The position numbers and the translations under genes are program-made. From Pseudomonas wadenswilerensis (GTDB lineage Bacteria; Pseudomonadota; Gammaproteobacteria; Pseudomonadales; Pseudomonadaceae), in assembly GCF_900497695.1 (NCBI RefSeq), contig NZ_UIDD01000012.1, forward strand, positions 188,501 through 252,500: a stretch of DNA of 64,000 bases. The letters run 5' to 3'. Below the pieces are notes generated by a model. That model did not search any database and was not told where the DNA came from. It was given only the letters and a program-made list of their open reading frames with translations. Each line of letters begins with the position of its first letter. Position 1 is the first letter of the stretch. Positions 25,620 through 34,398 of this stretch are shown here, piece after piece.

Positions 25620-26576
25620 TCATATGCCCAGTCTCAAACGCAAGCGTTGCCAGCCGGACAGGGCTGGACGGGGACGAAGAGGTGGCTGCATTTTTTCCAC
25701 GATGCTACGACCTACCTGAGCGAAGCTGAATTGCGAGACGGCCAGCTCACGACCGTTGTTGCCGATACGCTCGACCAATGCAGGGTCGCCACGCAACACT
25801 TTCAGCTTCTCTTGCAACGCGGCAATGCTGTCATACAGCACCACGTTATGCATGTCTTTCAAGCCCAGGGCGCGGTTTTCCGTTTCACCCTGGTCATAAG
25901 CCAGCAAAACGCAGCCACAGGCCATCGCCTCGAAATTCTTGATCATGTACTCGCCCATGCCGACATCGGCGCTTACAAAGAAACGGATGCGGTTGAGTGT
26001 GTCGCAATATTCTTCGCCCGAATTGGTGCGTGTCACCAGCAGGTTTTCCACTTGTGCCAACTCATCGAGCAGGGCCTTGCGGCCGCTGTAGGCAACACTG
26101 TTGGTGCTGCCGACGAAGGCCAGTTCGATATCCCGCTCGCGCCCCTGGTCAGCCAGCAACTGCTGATCGTAGCCCTTGGGCACGAACTCGGCATCGAAGC
26201 CTTCCTGGCGCAGGCGTTCACTGACCATGTAACCCGAGCTGATCACCCGCGCCCAGGGCAACTGGCGGTAGTGGGCACTGAACTTGCCGGTGTACTTGCA
26301 CGGGATGTAGTTCTGGTAGGCATCATGTTCGAGGATGACCAGGTTGGGCACCGTGCGAATGAAACCGACCTGGCGAATCTCTTGCTTGAAACGCAGGAAG
26401 AACACGATCCTGTCGTACTTGTCGACGTCGATCTCGCGACGGAAATAACTGCGCAGATTGCGTTGGTCGTCGCTGCTCAGCCAGCGCAGGTCGCAGTCGC
26501 AATGCGCGGCAACGCCGTCATACAAACGATCGAGGATCGCCCGTTGTTCTTTCTGCACCAGAAATAGAACTTTCAT
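25620..26576 (-). CDS. ssg: Glycosyltransferase, Ssg-like
   Basis: A 318-residue glycosyltransferase. It begins KVLFLVQKEQRAILDRLYDG, and the C-terminal half has RIRFFVSADVGMGEYMIKNFEAMACGCVLLAYDQGE near residue 195, with the E..A..CG pattern of GT-B donor sites (CgeB/GT1-like). The position, directly before a PIG-L deacetylase and a Mig-14 homologue, corresponds to ssg (PA5001) in P. aeruginosa, a gene linked to LPS and surface polysaccharide synthesis. That link is remembered synteny, not a search. The start is the ATG at 26576 with an AAGGAAAA ribosome site. dnpA ends 51 bp upstream on the same strand. Confidence 0.75.
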   Translation of the reverse strand: MKVLFLVQKEQRAILDRLYDGVAAHCDCDLRWLSSDDQRNLRSYFRREIDVDKYDRIVFFLRFKQEIRQVGFIRTVPNLVILEHDAYQNYIPCKYTGKFSAHYRQLPWARVISSGYMVSERLRQEGFDAEFVPKGYDQQLLADQGRERDIELAFVGSTNSVAYSGRKALLDELAQVENLLVTRTNSGEEYCDTLNRIRFFVSADVGMGEYMIKNFEAMACGCVLLAYDQGETENRALGLKDMHNVVLYDSIAALQEKLKVLRGDPALVERIGNNGRELAVSQFSFAQVGRSIVEKMQPPLRPRPALSGWQRLRLRLGI

Positions 26577-26627
26577 CGTTTTCCTTGCGGCGCTCGGGCC
26601 ACAGCTTTCAATCTTGCAGCGTCATGA

Positions 26628-28028
26628 TCAGAGGTCACGACGCCAGAACAGTTCATGTCGACGCACAGCCTTGCGGAAAAACTCGTTCTCGCCATAAGGC
26701 GAAGGCCGACGCCCGGCCAGCCAGCGTTGCAACAGGCGGCGCAGGCGGCGTTTGAACGGTGCAGGCGGCTGCAGGTCATGCATCATGCCCAAGGCCATGG
26801 CCTTGTCGCATTGGGCTGGCAGGCCCAGCACCAGGCTATAGGGCGTCCAGGCCTGGGTCGCTTCGAGTTGCGGCGGCAAGGCAATACCCGCACCGCTATC
26901 GCCCATGGGCCAGCGGTCGTTGTCGTGCAAATGGTTGGCATAACACAACAGGGTTTCAGGCTGCCATTCCAGGCCCTGCAGCGCCTCAAGCACAGCAGCC
27001 TGGGCGCAGATGTGGTCCGGGTGCGGATCGAGGGTCGGGTGCGGCATCACCAGCACCTGCGGCCGGGCCTTGAGCAACAGTGCACGCAAATCGGCCAGCA
27101 GGTTGTTCCAGGTCGGCGCACCGTCCTGGTCACCCGGCAGGGACAGCGGGTTGAACTGGCGGAACAGGCGGGTATCGACAAGCCCGGCTTCTCGCGAAGC
27201 CATTGGCTCTGCAGGCGCGGCCTGCATGGCCGGGAGCTGCAGGCAGAAGTACCCAAGCTGCACACAACGCGACTCCGGGACACCTGCCCAGCGTGGCACG
27301 GCGATGCTGTCCCAGGCCCGCAAACGGCCCTTAAGGCGCGCAGCTTCGGACTTTTCCAGACCCATTTGCTGATAGTGTTCGGCTTCGATTTCGCCGGCAG
27401 TCAAGGTCACCACCCAGGTTTCCTCAGCCTGGCTGTAGAGGCCAAACGCCGCGAGTTCGGCATCGTCGGCATGGGGTGCGATCACCATCACCCGGCGCTG
27501 GCGCAGGTCAGCGCAAGGTGCAACCCACAGCTGCGCCTCACCCATCAGTCGACAGTAGCGCCCACGCAGGCGCAGGCGCCCAGCCGTAAGCGGTTCGGCA
27601 AGCCCGGTAAGGTTCAGGTAACGAAGGCCGTTTACGCCCCGCTCGAAAGTCTGAACGTCTTCACTTCCCAGGCTTACCGCAGGATCGAGGAAACGCCCCA
27701 GCCAGCTACCCTTCAGGCGCACCTGCAGGATTAGCGTTTCGTCACCGCCCAGCTGCAGCGGCGACTGCAGGTGCACAAGGCCATCGACCAGCTCGGCCGA
27801 ATGCGCCACGCAATCTGGCGGGAACTGATATTGATAGTCCTCGGCCGGAGAGTAGAACAGGTGATCGGCAAACCATGCCTCGTGGGCTACCCACAGCAGC
27901 GGCAACAACAGCAGCGGCAGCCACCACTGAACGAAAATGCCCAGGGCGAGCAGTACCAGCAGGCCGACCAGCAGCCCCAGGCGCTTGTTGCGCCGGTGGC
28001 GCTTGAGCAACTGCTGCTTGCGACTCAC
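26628..28028 (-). CDS. dnpA: PIG-L family de-N-acetylase (DnpA-like)
   Basis: A 466-residue membrane-anchored PIG-L/LmbE deacetylase. The N-terminus has two hydrophobic stretches (about residues 17-50). The zinc-binding motifs are VIAPHADDAELAAFGL (PHxDD) near residue 190 and VMPHPTLDPHPDHICAQAAV near 350. In P. aeruginosa the gene at this position (PA5002, dnpA) affects fluoroquinolone tolerance and is thought to de-N-acetylate LPS sugars; I rely on that synteny. The start is a GTG at 28028 whose GTGA overlaps the mig-14 TGA by 4 bp, showing translational coupling. The extension to 28058 in the same frame is not needed. Active-site residues appear complete. Confidence 0.85.
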   Translation of the reverse strand: MSRKQQLLKRHRRNKRLGLLVGLLVLLALGIFVQWWLPLLLLPLLWVAHEAWFADHLFYSPAEDYQYQFPPDCVAHSAELVDGLVHLQSPLQLGGDETLILQVRLKGSWLGRFLDPAVSLGSEDVQTFERGVNGLRYLNLTGLAEPLTAGRLRLRGRYCRLMGEAQLWVAPCADLRQRRVMVIAPHADDAELAAFGLYSQAEETWVVTLTAGEIEAEHYQQMGLEKSEAARLKGRLRAWDSIAVPRWAGVPESRCVQLGYFCLQLPAMQAAPAEPMASREAGLVDTRLFRQFNPLSLPGDQDGAPTWNNLLADLRALLLKARPQVLVMPHPTLDPHPDHICAQAAVLEALQGLEWQPETLLCYANHLHDNDRWPMGDSGAGIALPPQLEATQAWTPYSLVLGLPAQCDKAMALGMMHDLQPPAPFKRRLRRLLQRWLAGRRPSPYGENEFFRKAVRRHELFWRRDL

Positions 28029-28921
28029 ACCTGAAACACCGGCACGGGATTGCACCAACGGTCCTTGTACTCGCGATCGGCACGACCGAAGGAGAAACGC
28101 AGGGGTTTGTTGCGCGCACGGGCGTCTTCCCAGGCAGCCTGGGTATTGAGGAAGCTCAGTACGCTGCCAGGGCTGAATGCCTTGGTTTGCGGGTCGACAC
28201 CACCGTTGATGTATTCAACGCTGATCCACTCCGACGCTTCGACCCGATAGACCAACTGGATGGCAATTGGTGCATCGTCAAGAAACAGCACCGACCCGAT
28301 CAACAGCTCACGCAGGCGCTCGATCACCTCGGCCATGCGTTCGGCACCGGTAGCCGGGAACTCCCACCGGCGCTGGAACAGGTCGCAGTAGATTGCGGCA
28401 AGTTCAGCACTGGAGAAATCCGTGACCGGCCGTACCTGACCGCCCGCCTCTTCCAGCAAACGCAGTTCGCGGCGCTGGTTGTAACGAAACTTCTTCGACA
28501 GGTCTTCCGGCATACGCGCCATGGCCAGCGCTTCGGTCTGCGGCTTGAGATGGGCAAAACGACCCTGATTGAGCTCGGACAGATAGCGCCCGGCGTGCCG
28601 CAGCGGCGCCTGGGCATCGGCGGCGGCAGGCAGGATCAGCTCGGCGTTGCCCAGGTCATACAGGCCTTTTTTACCCTGACGCTTGAGCACATCCTTGGAC
28701 AGCGCCAGGTAGCGGCCCCAGGTAGGAATCGCGGCCTTGAGCTCGCCGTCGCGCTCCCAGCCCAGGTAACGCACCGGAATTTGCGCCAGGTCAGCCAGTT
28801 GCTCGACCACCAGCGGATGAGTGGCGACACTGCCACCAAATTTTTCCCAGGCTTGGGCGTAGGCAGGCGCATCGATCTGCGTCCAGCCGCGCTCACGCCA
28901 GCCTTGAATATGGTTGAGCAT
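28025..28921 (-). CDS. mig-14: Mig-14 family protein (GNAT/FemAB-like)
   Basis: A 298-residue protein matching Mig-14, a virulence-associated factor for resistance to cationic antimicrobial peptides in Salmonella, with a FemAB/GNAT-like acyltransferase fold. Visible features: SKKFRYNQRRELRLLEEAGG near residue 138, LFLDDAPIAIQLVYRVEASEW near 220, and the conserved ending FSFGRADREYKDRWCNP. It is coupled on both sides: ATG overlaps the wapH stop (TGATG) and its TGA overlaps the dnpA GTG. The position equals PA5003 in P. aeruginosa. An enzymatic substrate is not known. Association with LPS genes suggests the resistance effect acts through core-oligosaccharide modification, which is inference. 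Confidence 0.85.
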   Translation of the reverse strand: MLNHIQGWRERGWTQIDAPAYAQAWEKFGGSVATHPLVVEQLADLAQIPVRYLGWERDGELKAAIPTWGRYLALSKDVLKRQGKKGLYDLGNAELILPAAADAQAPLRHAGRYLSELNQGRFAHLKPQTEALAMARMPEDLSKKFRYNQRRELRLLEEAGGQVRPVTDFSSAELAAIYCDLFQRRWEFPATGAERMAEVIERLRELLIGSVLFLDDAPIAIQLVYRVEASEWISVEYINGGVDPQTKAFSPGSVLSFLNTQAAWEDARARNKPLRFSFGRADREYKDRWCNPVPVFQV

Positions 28922-30051
28922 CAGGCCTCCGCCGTCAGTGCACGAACGTGCGGCAGTTGCCAGAAGGCGTCGCGCACCGCGGCATCGGAGAAACGCTCAC
29001 GCAGGCGTTCGAGCATGCGCCCGGCACATTCCTGGCGCTGCCCTTCGTCCAGCGCGGCCAGGTGCTGCAAGCCTTGCCCCAGGCGCTCGGCGTCGCCCAG
29101 CGGGAACAGGATGCCAACACCTTCGACCACCTCGACCGCGCCGCCACAAGCCGTGGCCAGCAGCGGCACACCGGCGACCATGGCTTCGAGCAGGACCATG
29201 CCGAACGGCTCGTGGTCGGAGCTCAAGGCGAAGGCGTCGAAGGCACGGAAGTAACGACGGGCGTCAGGTACCTGACCGAGAAAATCCACTTGCGCGGCAA
29301 TTCCCAGTTCGGCGGCCTGAGCCTTGAGCGCTTGCTCAAGACGGCCTTTGCCGAGGATTGCCAGCCGAGCACCGGCCGGCAGTTGCGGCAGGGCCTGGGC
29401 AAAACCACGCAGCAAGGTGGCCTGGTCCTTGTCCGGATGCAGGCGGCCGACGTTGCCGACAATCCATGCCTGCTGATCCAGGCCCAACGCCTCGCGCGCC
29501 TGCGCGGCAGGTACCTGGCTGGACTGCAGCGCCTCGATGTCGATGCGGTTGTAGAGAGTCTGGATACGCTCGAGCGGCCACTTGGGCAGGCACTTGCGCA
29601 TGTCGTCGCGCACCGCATCAGAAACACCGAGCAGGCTCAGGCGCTTGCTGAACAGGTTGGCAAACAGCTGGCGGCTACCACGCAGGTAGTCACCAAAGGC
29701 GTGGTGCACGCCGATCACCGGCAAGCGGCTGCCGAGCAAGGCGATATAGATCGGCTTGAAGCGGTGCGCGATGCAGAAGCTGAACTGGCGACTGGCGACG
29801 ATCCGCCGCAATGCGCGGATCGCCCCCAGCTTCAGGCCACGGATGGCCTTGGAGCTGAACTCGAGGAAGATCACTTCGTCCGAGGCGCAGCCGGCCGCTA
29901 CCTGAGGGTCGGCTGCGCCAGTCAGGAACACCGTGGTGACCTTGTAGCCGCTGCCGTCGAACAGGCTGGCGTACTGGCGCGCGCAGTCCAGAAACGGACC
30001 GTCATAGCCATGACAGAACTGCAGGACGCGTTTTTCAGCCCTGGACGTCAT
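28921..30051 (-). CDS. wapH: LPS core glycosyltransferase (WapH-like)
   Basis: A 376-residue GT4-type GT-B glycosyltransferase. Early motifs include VLQFCHGYDGPFLDCARQYA, with acceptor-side residues; later motifs are VGNVGRLHPDKDQATLLRGF (about residue 185), ARLAILGKGRLEQALKAQA and the donor site LSSDHEPFGMVLLEAMVAGVPLL near residue 275 (E-x7-E). The gene follows the carbamoyltransferase with a 17-bp overlap and is coupled to mig-14 by a TGATG junction. Position corresponds to wapH (PA5004) in P. aeruginosa, which adds an outer-core sugar. The symbol rests on synteny plus family; the exact linkage is not deducible from the sequence. Confidence 0.82.
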   Translation of the reverse strand: MTSRAEKRVLQFCHGYDGPFLDCARQYASLFDGSGYKVTTVFLTGAADPQVAAGCASDEVIFLEFSSKAIRGLKLGAIRALRRIVASRQFSFCIAHRFKPIYIALLGSRLPVIGVHHAFGDYLRGSRQLFANLFSKRLSLLGVSDAVRDDMRKCLPKWPLERIQTLYNRIDIEALQSSQVPAAQAREALGLDQQAWIVGNVGRLHPDKDQATLLRGFAQALPQLPAGARLAILGKGRLEQALKAQAAELGIAAQVDFLGQVPDARRYFRAFDAFALSSDHEPFGMVLLEAMVAGVPLLATACGGAVEVVEGVGILFPLGDAERLGQGLQHLAALDEGQRQECAGRMLERLRERFSDAAVRDAFWQLPHVRALTAEA

Positions 30052-31792
30052 AAGTGTCCGCGCCGTCCTTGACCACCAGGATGTCTTCCATGATCAGGTA
30101 CTGCAGGTCCGAGCCGAAGAACATGTTCAGCGCATCGGTCGGCGAGCAGATCATCGGCTCGCCACGACGGTTGAGCGAGGTGTTCAGCGACACGCCGTTG
30201 CCGGTCAGGGTCTCCAGCGCCTTCATCATGTCGTAGTAGCGCGGGTTGTACTCGCGCTTGAGCACCTGGGCCCGCGAGGTGCCGTCTTCGTGGACGACTT
30301 CCGGCACGCGGGTCTTCCACTCTTCGGCCACTTCGAAGGTGAAGGTCATGAACGGCGCCGGGTGATCGATCTTGATCATCTGCGGGGCAACGGTGTCGAG
30401 CATCGACGGGCAGAAAGGCCTCCAGCGCTCGCGGAACTTGATCTGGTGGTTGATGCGGTCGGCAACGCCTTCCACACTTGGGCAACCGATGATCGAGCGA
30501 CCGCCGAGGGCGCGCGGACCGAACTCCATACGGCCCTGGAACCAGGCCACCGGGTTGCCGTCGACCATGATCTTGGCGATCTGCTCGGGCATGTTCTCCA
30601 GCTTGCGCCATTTCGGCTGGCTCGGGTGACGGGCACAGGCGGCGATCACGTCTTCGTTGGAGTACGCAGGGCCGAGGTAGACGTGTTCCATCTTCTCGAC
30701 CGGCACACCACGGGCGTGAGACACATAGGCAGCAGCACCGACCGCAGTACCGGCGTCGCCGGAAGCCGGCTGGACGAACAGCTCCTTGAGGTCAGGACGG
30801 GCAATGATCTTCTGGTTGAGCTTGACGTTCAACGCGCAACCGCCGGCGAAGGCCAGCTTGCCAGTCTCCTTGAGGATGTCGCCCAGGTAGTGGTCGATCA
30901 TCTGCAGGGCGAGCTTCTCGAACAGCGCCTGCATGCTCGCGGCGTAGTGAATGTACGGCTCGTCGGCGATGTCGCCTTCGCGTTTCGGGCCCAGCCACTC
31001 GATCAGCTTCGGCGAGAAGTAGAAGCCTTTGCCCTTCTCTTTATAACGACGCAGGCCGATGACGTTGGCGTAGTCGGTGTTGATCACCAGCTCGCCGTTC
31101 TCGAACGAGGCCAGGCGCGAGAAATCGTACTTGCTGGCATCGCCATAAGGCGCCATGCCCATGACCTTGAACTCGCCATCGAGCATTTCGAAGCCGAGGA
31201 ACTCGGTGATCGCGCCATACAGGCCGCCCAGCGAGTCCGGATCGAAGAATTCCTTGATCTTGTGGATCTTGCCGTTTTCGCCGTAGCCGAAGAAGGTCGT
31301 GGCGTATTCGCCTTTACCGTCGATACCGAGGATCGCGGTCTTCTCCTTGAAGCCGGAGCAGTGGTAGGCGCTGGAGGCGTGAGCCAGGTGGTGCTCGACC
31401 GGCTCGATCTTGACCTTTTTCGGGTCGAAGCCCAGCTGCTCCAGGCACCAGACGATCTTCTTGCGGTAGCGCTTGTAGCGACGGTTGCCCATCAGGATCG
31501 CGTCAAGGGCGCGGTCCGGGGCATACCAATAACGCTTGGCGTAGTGCCAGCGTGCCTTGCCGAACAGGCTGATCGGGGCGAACGGGATCGCTACCACGTC
31601 AACGTCGGACGGTTTGATACCGGCCTGTTCCAGGCAGAACTTCGCCGATTCGTAGGGCATGCGGTTCTTTGCATGTTTATCGCGCACGAAGCGCTCTTCT
31701 TCAGCGGCGGCAATCAGCTTGCCGTCGATGTACAGGGCCGCGGAAGGGTCATGACTAAGGGCGCCGGACAGGCCAAGAATCGTCAATGCCAA
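30035..31792 (-). CDS. wapO: Carbamoyltransferase (WapO/NodU-CmcH type)
   Basis: A 585-residue carbamoyltransferase. The N-terminal YgjD/Kae1-like domain shows ILGLSGALSHDPSAALYIDG and the metal-binding HxxxH-like stretch EPVEHHLAHASSAYHCSGF near residue 131; the C-terminal YrdC-like domain has WFQGRMEFGPRALGGRSIIG near residue 450, diagnostic for the NodU/CmcH family. These enzymes transfer carbamoyl phosphate to a sugar hydroxyl. In P. aeruginosa WapO carbamoylates an inner-core heptose. The start is a TTG at 31792 (reads M-ALTILGLSG), 9 bases after a GAGG ribosome site; the frame extends to 31852, but that leader is not conserved-looking. It heads the LPS run. Confidence 0.88.
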   Translation of the reverse strand: MALTILGLSGALSHDPSAALYIDGKLIAAAEEERFVRDKHAKNRMPYESAKFCLEQAGIKPSDVDVVAIPFAPISLFGKARWHYAKRYWYAPDRALDAILMGNRRYKRYRKKIVWCLEQLGFDPKKVKIEPVEHHLAHASSAYHCSGFKEKTAILGIDGKGEYATTFFGYGENGKIHKIKEFFDPDSLGGLYGAITEFLGFEMLDGEFKVMGMAPYGDASKYDFSRLASFENGELVINTDYANVIGLRRYKEKGKGFYFSPKLIEWLGPKREGDIADEPYIHYAASMQALFEKLALQMIDHYLGDILKETGKLAFAGGCALNVKLNQKIIARPDLKELFVQPASGDAGTAVGAAAYVSHARGVPVEKMEHVYLGPAYSNEDVIAACARHPSQPKWRKLENMPEQIAKIMVDGNPVAWFQGRMEFGPRALGGRSIIGCPSVEGVADRINHQIKFRERWRPFCPSMLDTVAPQMIKIDHPAPFMTFTFEVAEEWKTRVPEVVHEDGTSRAQVLKREYNPRYYDMMKALETLTGNGVSLNTSLNRRGEPMICSPTDALNMFFGSDLQYLIMEDILVVKDGADTYDVQG

Positions 31793-31875
31793 GGGTCTAG
31801 CCTCTTCAATCTGTAAATATGCGCGCGGGCCGTTGGGGCGGGCGGCAGCCAAAGCGCGGGATTATAACGCAAAGC

Positions 31876-31945
31876 GTAGGAGCGGGCTTGCCCCGCGATT
31901 GCATACATTCAGACATACCGCATCGCGGGGCAAGCCCGCTCCTAC
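31876..31945. repeat. REP pair, type B, perfect 24-bp arms
   Basis: The left arm at 31876-31899 (GTAGGAGCGGGCTTGCCCCG then CGAT) is the exact reverse complement of the right arm at 31922-31945, with 22 bases between. It lies between the rlmJ stop and the wapO start, so rlmJ transcripts run into it on the minus strand. Confidence 0.92.
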
Positions 31946-31950
31946 AGCGG

Positions 31951-32787
31951 TTATTCGGCGATCAACCAATCCATCCGCCAGCTACCCTGGGTCTGCGCCA
32001 GCACCTGAGCCAGCCACGGCAGCAGTGCACGCAGCTCCTCTTCCAGGCCCCATGGCGGGTTGGCAATTGCCAGGCCAGAACCGTTAAGGCCCTGCGGGCT
32101 GTCCTGCGGATGCACATAGAGCTCGATCCGCAGCAGCTTCGGCGCACCGGTGCTGGTCAGGTCCTGGTAGAAACGCACCAGCTGGCGCTGATCCTTGATC
32201 GGGTACCAGATGGCTGCGACGGTCTGGCGCATGCGACTGATGGTCTCTTTCATCGCCTGGGTGCAGCGCTTGAGCTCGTCGGCCTGCTCGAACGGCGGGT
32301 CGATCAGCATCACTGCACGCTTTTCCTGCACTGGCAGCAAGGCCCGCGGTACATGCCAGCCCTCGCCCAGGTGCACGGCGACGCGCGGGTCCTTCTTCAT
32401 GTTGTCCTTGAGCAGGCGGCCGTCTTCGGGGTGCTTCTCGTTGAGCAGCACACGGTCCTGCTGGCGGGCCAGGCGCCGGGCCAGCTCCGGGGAACCCGGG
32501 TAGTAGCGCAGCTCGCCGTCAGGGTTCATCTTGCGCAGGATGCGCAGGTAATCTGCGGTTACCTCCGGCAGGTCGTCGCGCCCCCAGAGACGGCCGATAC
32601 CTTCCAGCCACTCGCCGGTACGCGTCGCCTGGTCGCCCTGCAGGTCATAAAGCCCGAGGCCTGCGTGGGTGTCGAGGTAGGCAAACGGCTGTTCCTTGCG
32701 CGACATCAAAGCGATGAGGCGGGTCAGCACAAGGTGTTTGAAGACGTCGGCGTGGTTACCGGCGTGGAAGGCGTGACGATAGTTCAT
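31951..32787 (-). CDS. rlmJ: 23S rRNA (adenine(2030)-N6)-methyltransferase
   Basis: RlmJ methylates A2030 (E. coli numbering) in 23S rRNA using SAM. The 278-residue length matches. The N-terminus has the characteristic NYRHAFHAGNHADVFKHLVL, and the catalytic motif IV is VMLIDPPFEQADELKR (DPPF) near residue 159. AYLDTHAGLGLYDL near residue 37 is the SAM-binding motif I region. The start ATG at 32787 has a GGAG ribosome site 6 bp upstream. The gene is single on the minus strand, separated from putP by a terminator and followed by a type-B REP pair. A non-essential housekeeping gene; identity is secure. Confidence 0.96.
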   Translation of the reverse strand: MNYRHAFHAGNHADVFKHLVLTRLIALMSRKEQPFAYLDTHAGLGLYDLQGDQATRTGEWLEGIGRLWGRDDLPEVTADYLRILRKMNPDGELRYYPGSPELARRLARQQDRVLLNEKHPEDGRLLKDNMKKDPRVAVHLGEGWHVPRALLPVQEKRAVMLIDPPFEQADELKRCTQAMKETISRMRQTVAAIWYPIKDQRQLVRFYQDLTSTGAPKLLRIELYVHPQDSPQGLNGSGLAIANPPWGLEEELRALLPWLAQVLAQTQGSWRMDWLIAE

Positions 32788-32850
32788 GGCAACTCCTGCA
32801 AGACCGCGCAGTTTACCTTGTCATGCGGGCGGCGTCAGGCACGGGCCGCC

Positions 32851-32892
32851 AAAACGACAACGACCCGGGCTCTTGCGAGGCCGGGCCGTTGT
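32851..32892 (-). terminator. Intrinsic terminator of putP
   Basis: ACAACGACCCGG (32857-32868) and CCGGGCCGTTGT (32881-32892) pair as a 12-bp stem with one mismatch around a 12-base loop. On the minus strand it is followed by CGTTTTGG, and it lies 22 bp after the putP stop. Confidence 0.75.
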
Positions 32893-32913
32893 CAGGCGAA
32901 GCTCAGCAGCCGA

Positions 32914-34398
32914 TCAGCGACCGGCCTTGAACGCCTCGTCGGCAGCTTCGAAGCGCGACACCATGCCTTTCGACGGGTTGCCGGCCCGGCTGACGAAGTA
33001 GATCGCCAGGGCGCCGAGAATGAAGCCCGGGATGATCTCGTACAGACCCCAGATGGAGAAGTGCTTCCACACCACAACGGTGATCGCACCCACCAGGATA
33101 CCGGCCAGTGCGCCGTCACGGGTCATGCCTTTCCACAGGACCGAGATCAGCACCACCGGACCGAAGGCGGCACCGAAGCCTGCCCAGGCGTAGCTGACCA
33201 GGCCCAGTACGCGGTTCTCAGGGTTGGAAGCGATGAGGATGGCAACCACGGCCACCAGCAGCACCATGGCGCGACCGACCCAGACCAGCTCCAGCTGCGA
33301 GGCACCCTTGCGCAGGAAGGTCTTGTAGAAGTCTTCGGTCAGGGCGCTGGAGCACACCAGCAGCTGGCAGCTCAGGGTACTCATGACCGCCGCCAGGATG
33401 GCCGACAGCAGAACACCGGCAATCCAAGGGTTGAAGAGGATCTTGGCCAGCTCGATGAACACACGCTCGTGGTTCTCGGTAACCGGACCGGCCACTTCAG
33501 GATGCGCTGAGAAGTAGGCGATACCGAAGAAACCAACGGCGCAGGTACCCACCAGGCAGAGGATCATCCAGGTCATGGAAATGCGACGGGCTTTAGCGAT
33601 CGACTTGACCGAGTCAGCGGCCATGAAGCGCGCCAGGATATGCGGCTGGCCGAAGTAGCCCAGACCCCAGCCCATCAGCGAGATAATGCCGATGAAGGTA
33701 GTGCCCTTGAGCATGTCGAAGTTGCCCGCATCCTTCAGCTCGATGGCGGCAAAAGTCGTGTCAAAGCCACCGGTTGCGATCAGCACGATCACCGGAGTCA
33801 GGATCAGGGCGAAGATCATCAGTGTGGCCTGGACGGTATCGGTCCAGCTCACCGCCAGGAAGCCACCAACAAAGGTGTAGGCAATGGTCGCCGCTGCGCC
33901 AGCCCACAGCGCTGTCTCGTAGGACATGCCGAAGGTACTTTCGAACAGACGGGCGCCGGCAACGATGCCGGAGGCGCAATAGATGGTGAAGAACACCAGG
34001 ATTACCACCGCGGAGATGATCCGCAGCAACCCGCTGTTGTCTTCGAAACGGCTGGAGAAGTAATCCGGCAGGGTCAGTGCATCACCGTTGTGCTCGGTCT
34101 GCACGCGCAGGCGGCCGGCGACGAACAGCCAGTTCAGGTAGGCACCGACGATCAGGCCGATGGCGATCCAGCTTTCCGACAGACCCGACATGTAGATAGC
34201 GCCCGGCAGGCCCATCAACAGCCAGCCACTCATGTCCGACGCACCGGCCGAAAGCGCGGTGACCACGCTGCCGAGGCTGCGACCGCCAAGAATGTAATCA
34301 GAAAGGTTGTTGGTAGAGCGATAGGCCATGAAGCCGATCAGCACCATTGCCGCGATGTAGATCACGAACGTGATCAAGGTTGGATTGCTTACACTCAT
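32914..34398 (-). CDS. putP: Sodium/proline symporter
   Basis: PutP imports L-proline with Na+ to feed PutA. The 494-residue protein is an SSS-family transporter with about 13 transmembrane helices, and it shows GFMAYRSTNNLSDYILGGRSLGSVVTALSAGASDMSGWLLMGLPGA (read across residues 20-65), the PutP-type sodium and proline binding region (D55/S57 equivalents), and FMAADSVKSIAKARRI further on. I take the ATG at 34398 (MSVSNPTLITFVIY); an upstream in-frame extension is basic and unconserved. It is divergent from putA across a 353-bp region containing six GTTGCA hexamers, so PutA very likely represses putP in the absence of proline. A terminator follows the gene. Very secure. Confidence 0.97.
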   Translation of the reverse strand: MSVSNPTLITFVIYIAAMVLIGFMAYRSTNNLSDYILGGRSLGSVVTALSAGASDMSGWLLMGLPGAIYMSGLSESWIAIGLIVGAYLNWLFVAGRLRVQTEHNGDALTLPDYFSSRFEDNSGLLRIISAVVILVFFTIYCASGIVAGARLFESTFGMSYETALWAGAAATIAYTFVGGFLAVSWTDTVQATLMIFALILTPVIVLIATGGFDTTFAAIELKDAGNFDMLKGTTFIGIISLMGWGLGYFGQPHILARFMAADSVKSIAKARRISMTWMILCLVGTCAVGFFGIAYFSAHPEVAGPVTENHERVFIELAKILFNPWIAGVLLSAILAAVMSTLSCQLLVCSSALTEDFYKTFLRKGASQLELVWVGRAMVLLVAVVAILIASNPENRVLGLVSYAWAGFGAAFGPVVLISVLWKGMTRDGALAGILVGAITVVVWKHFSIWGLYEIIPGFILGALAIYFVSRAGNPSKGMVSRFEAADEAFKAGR

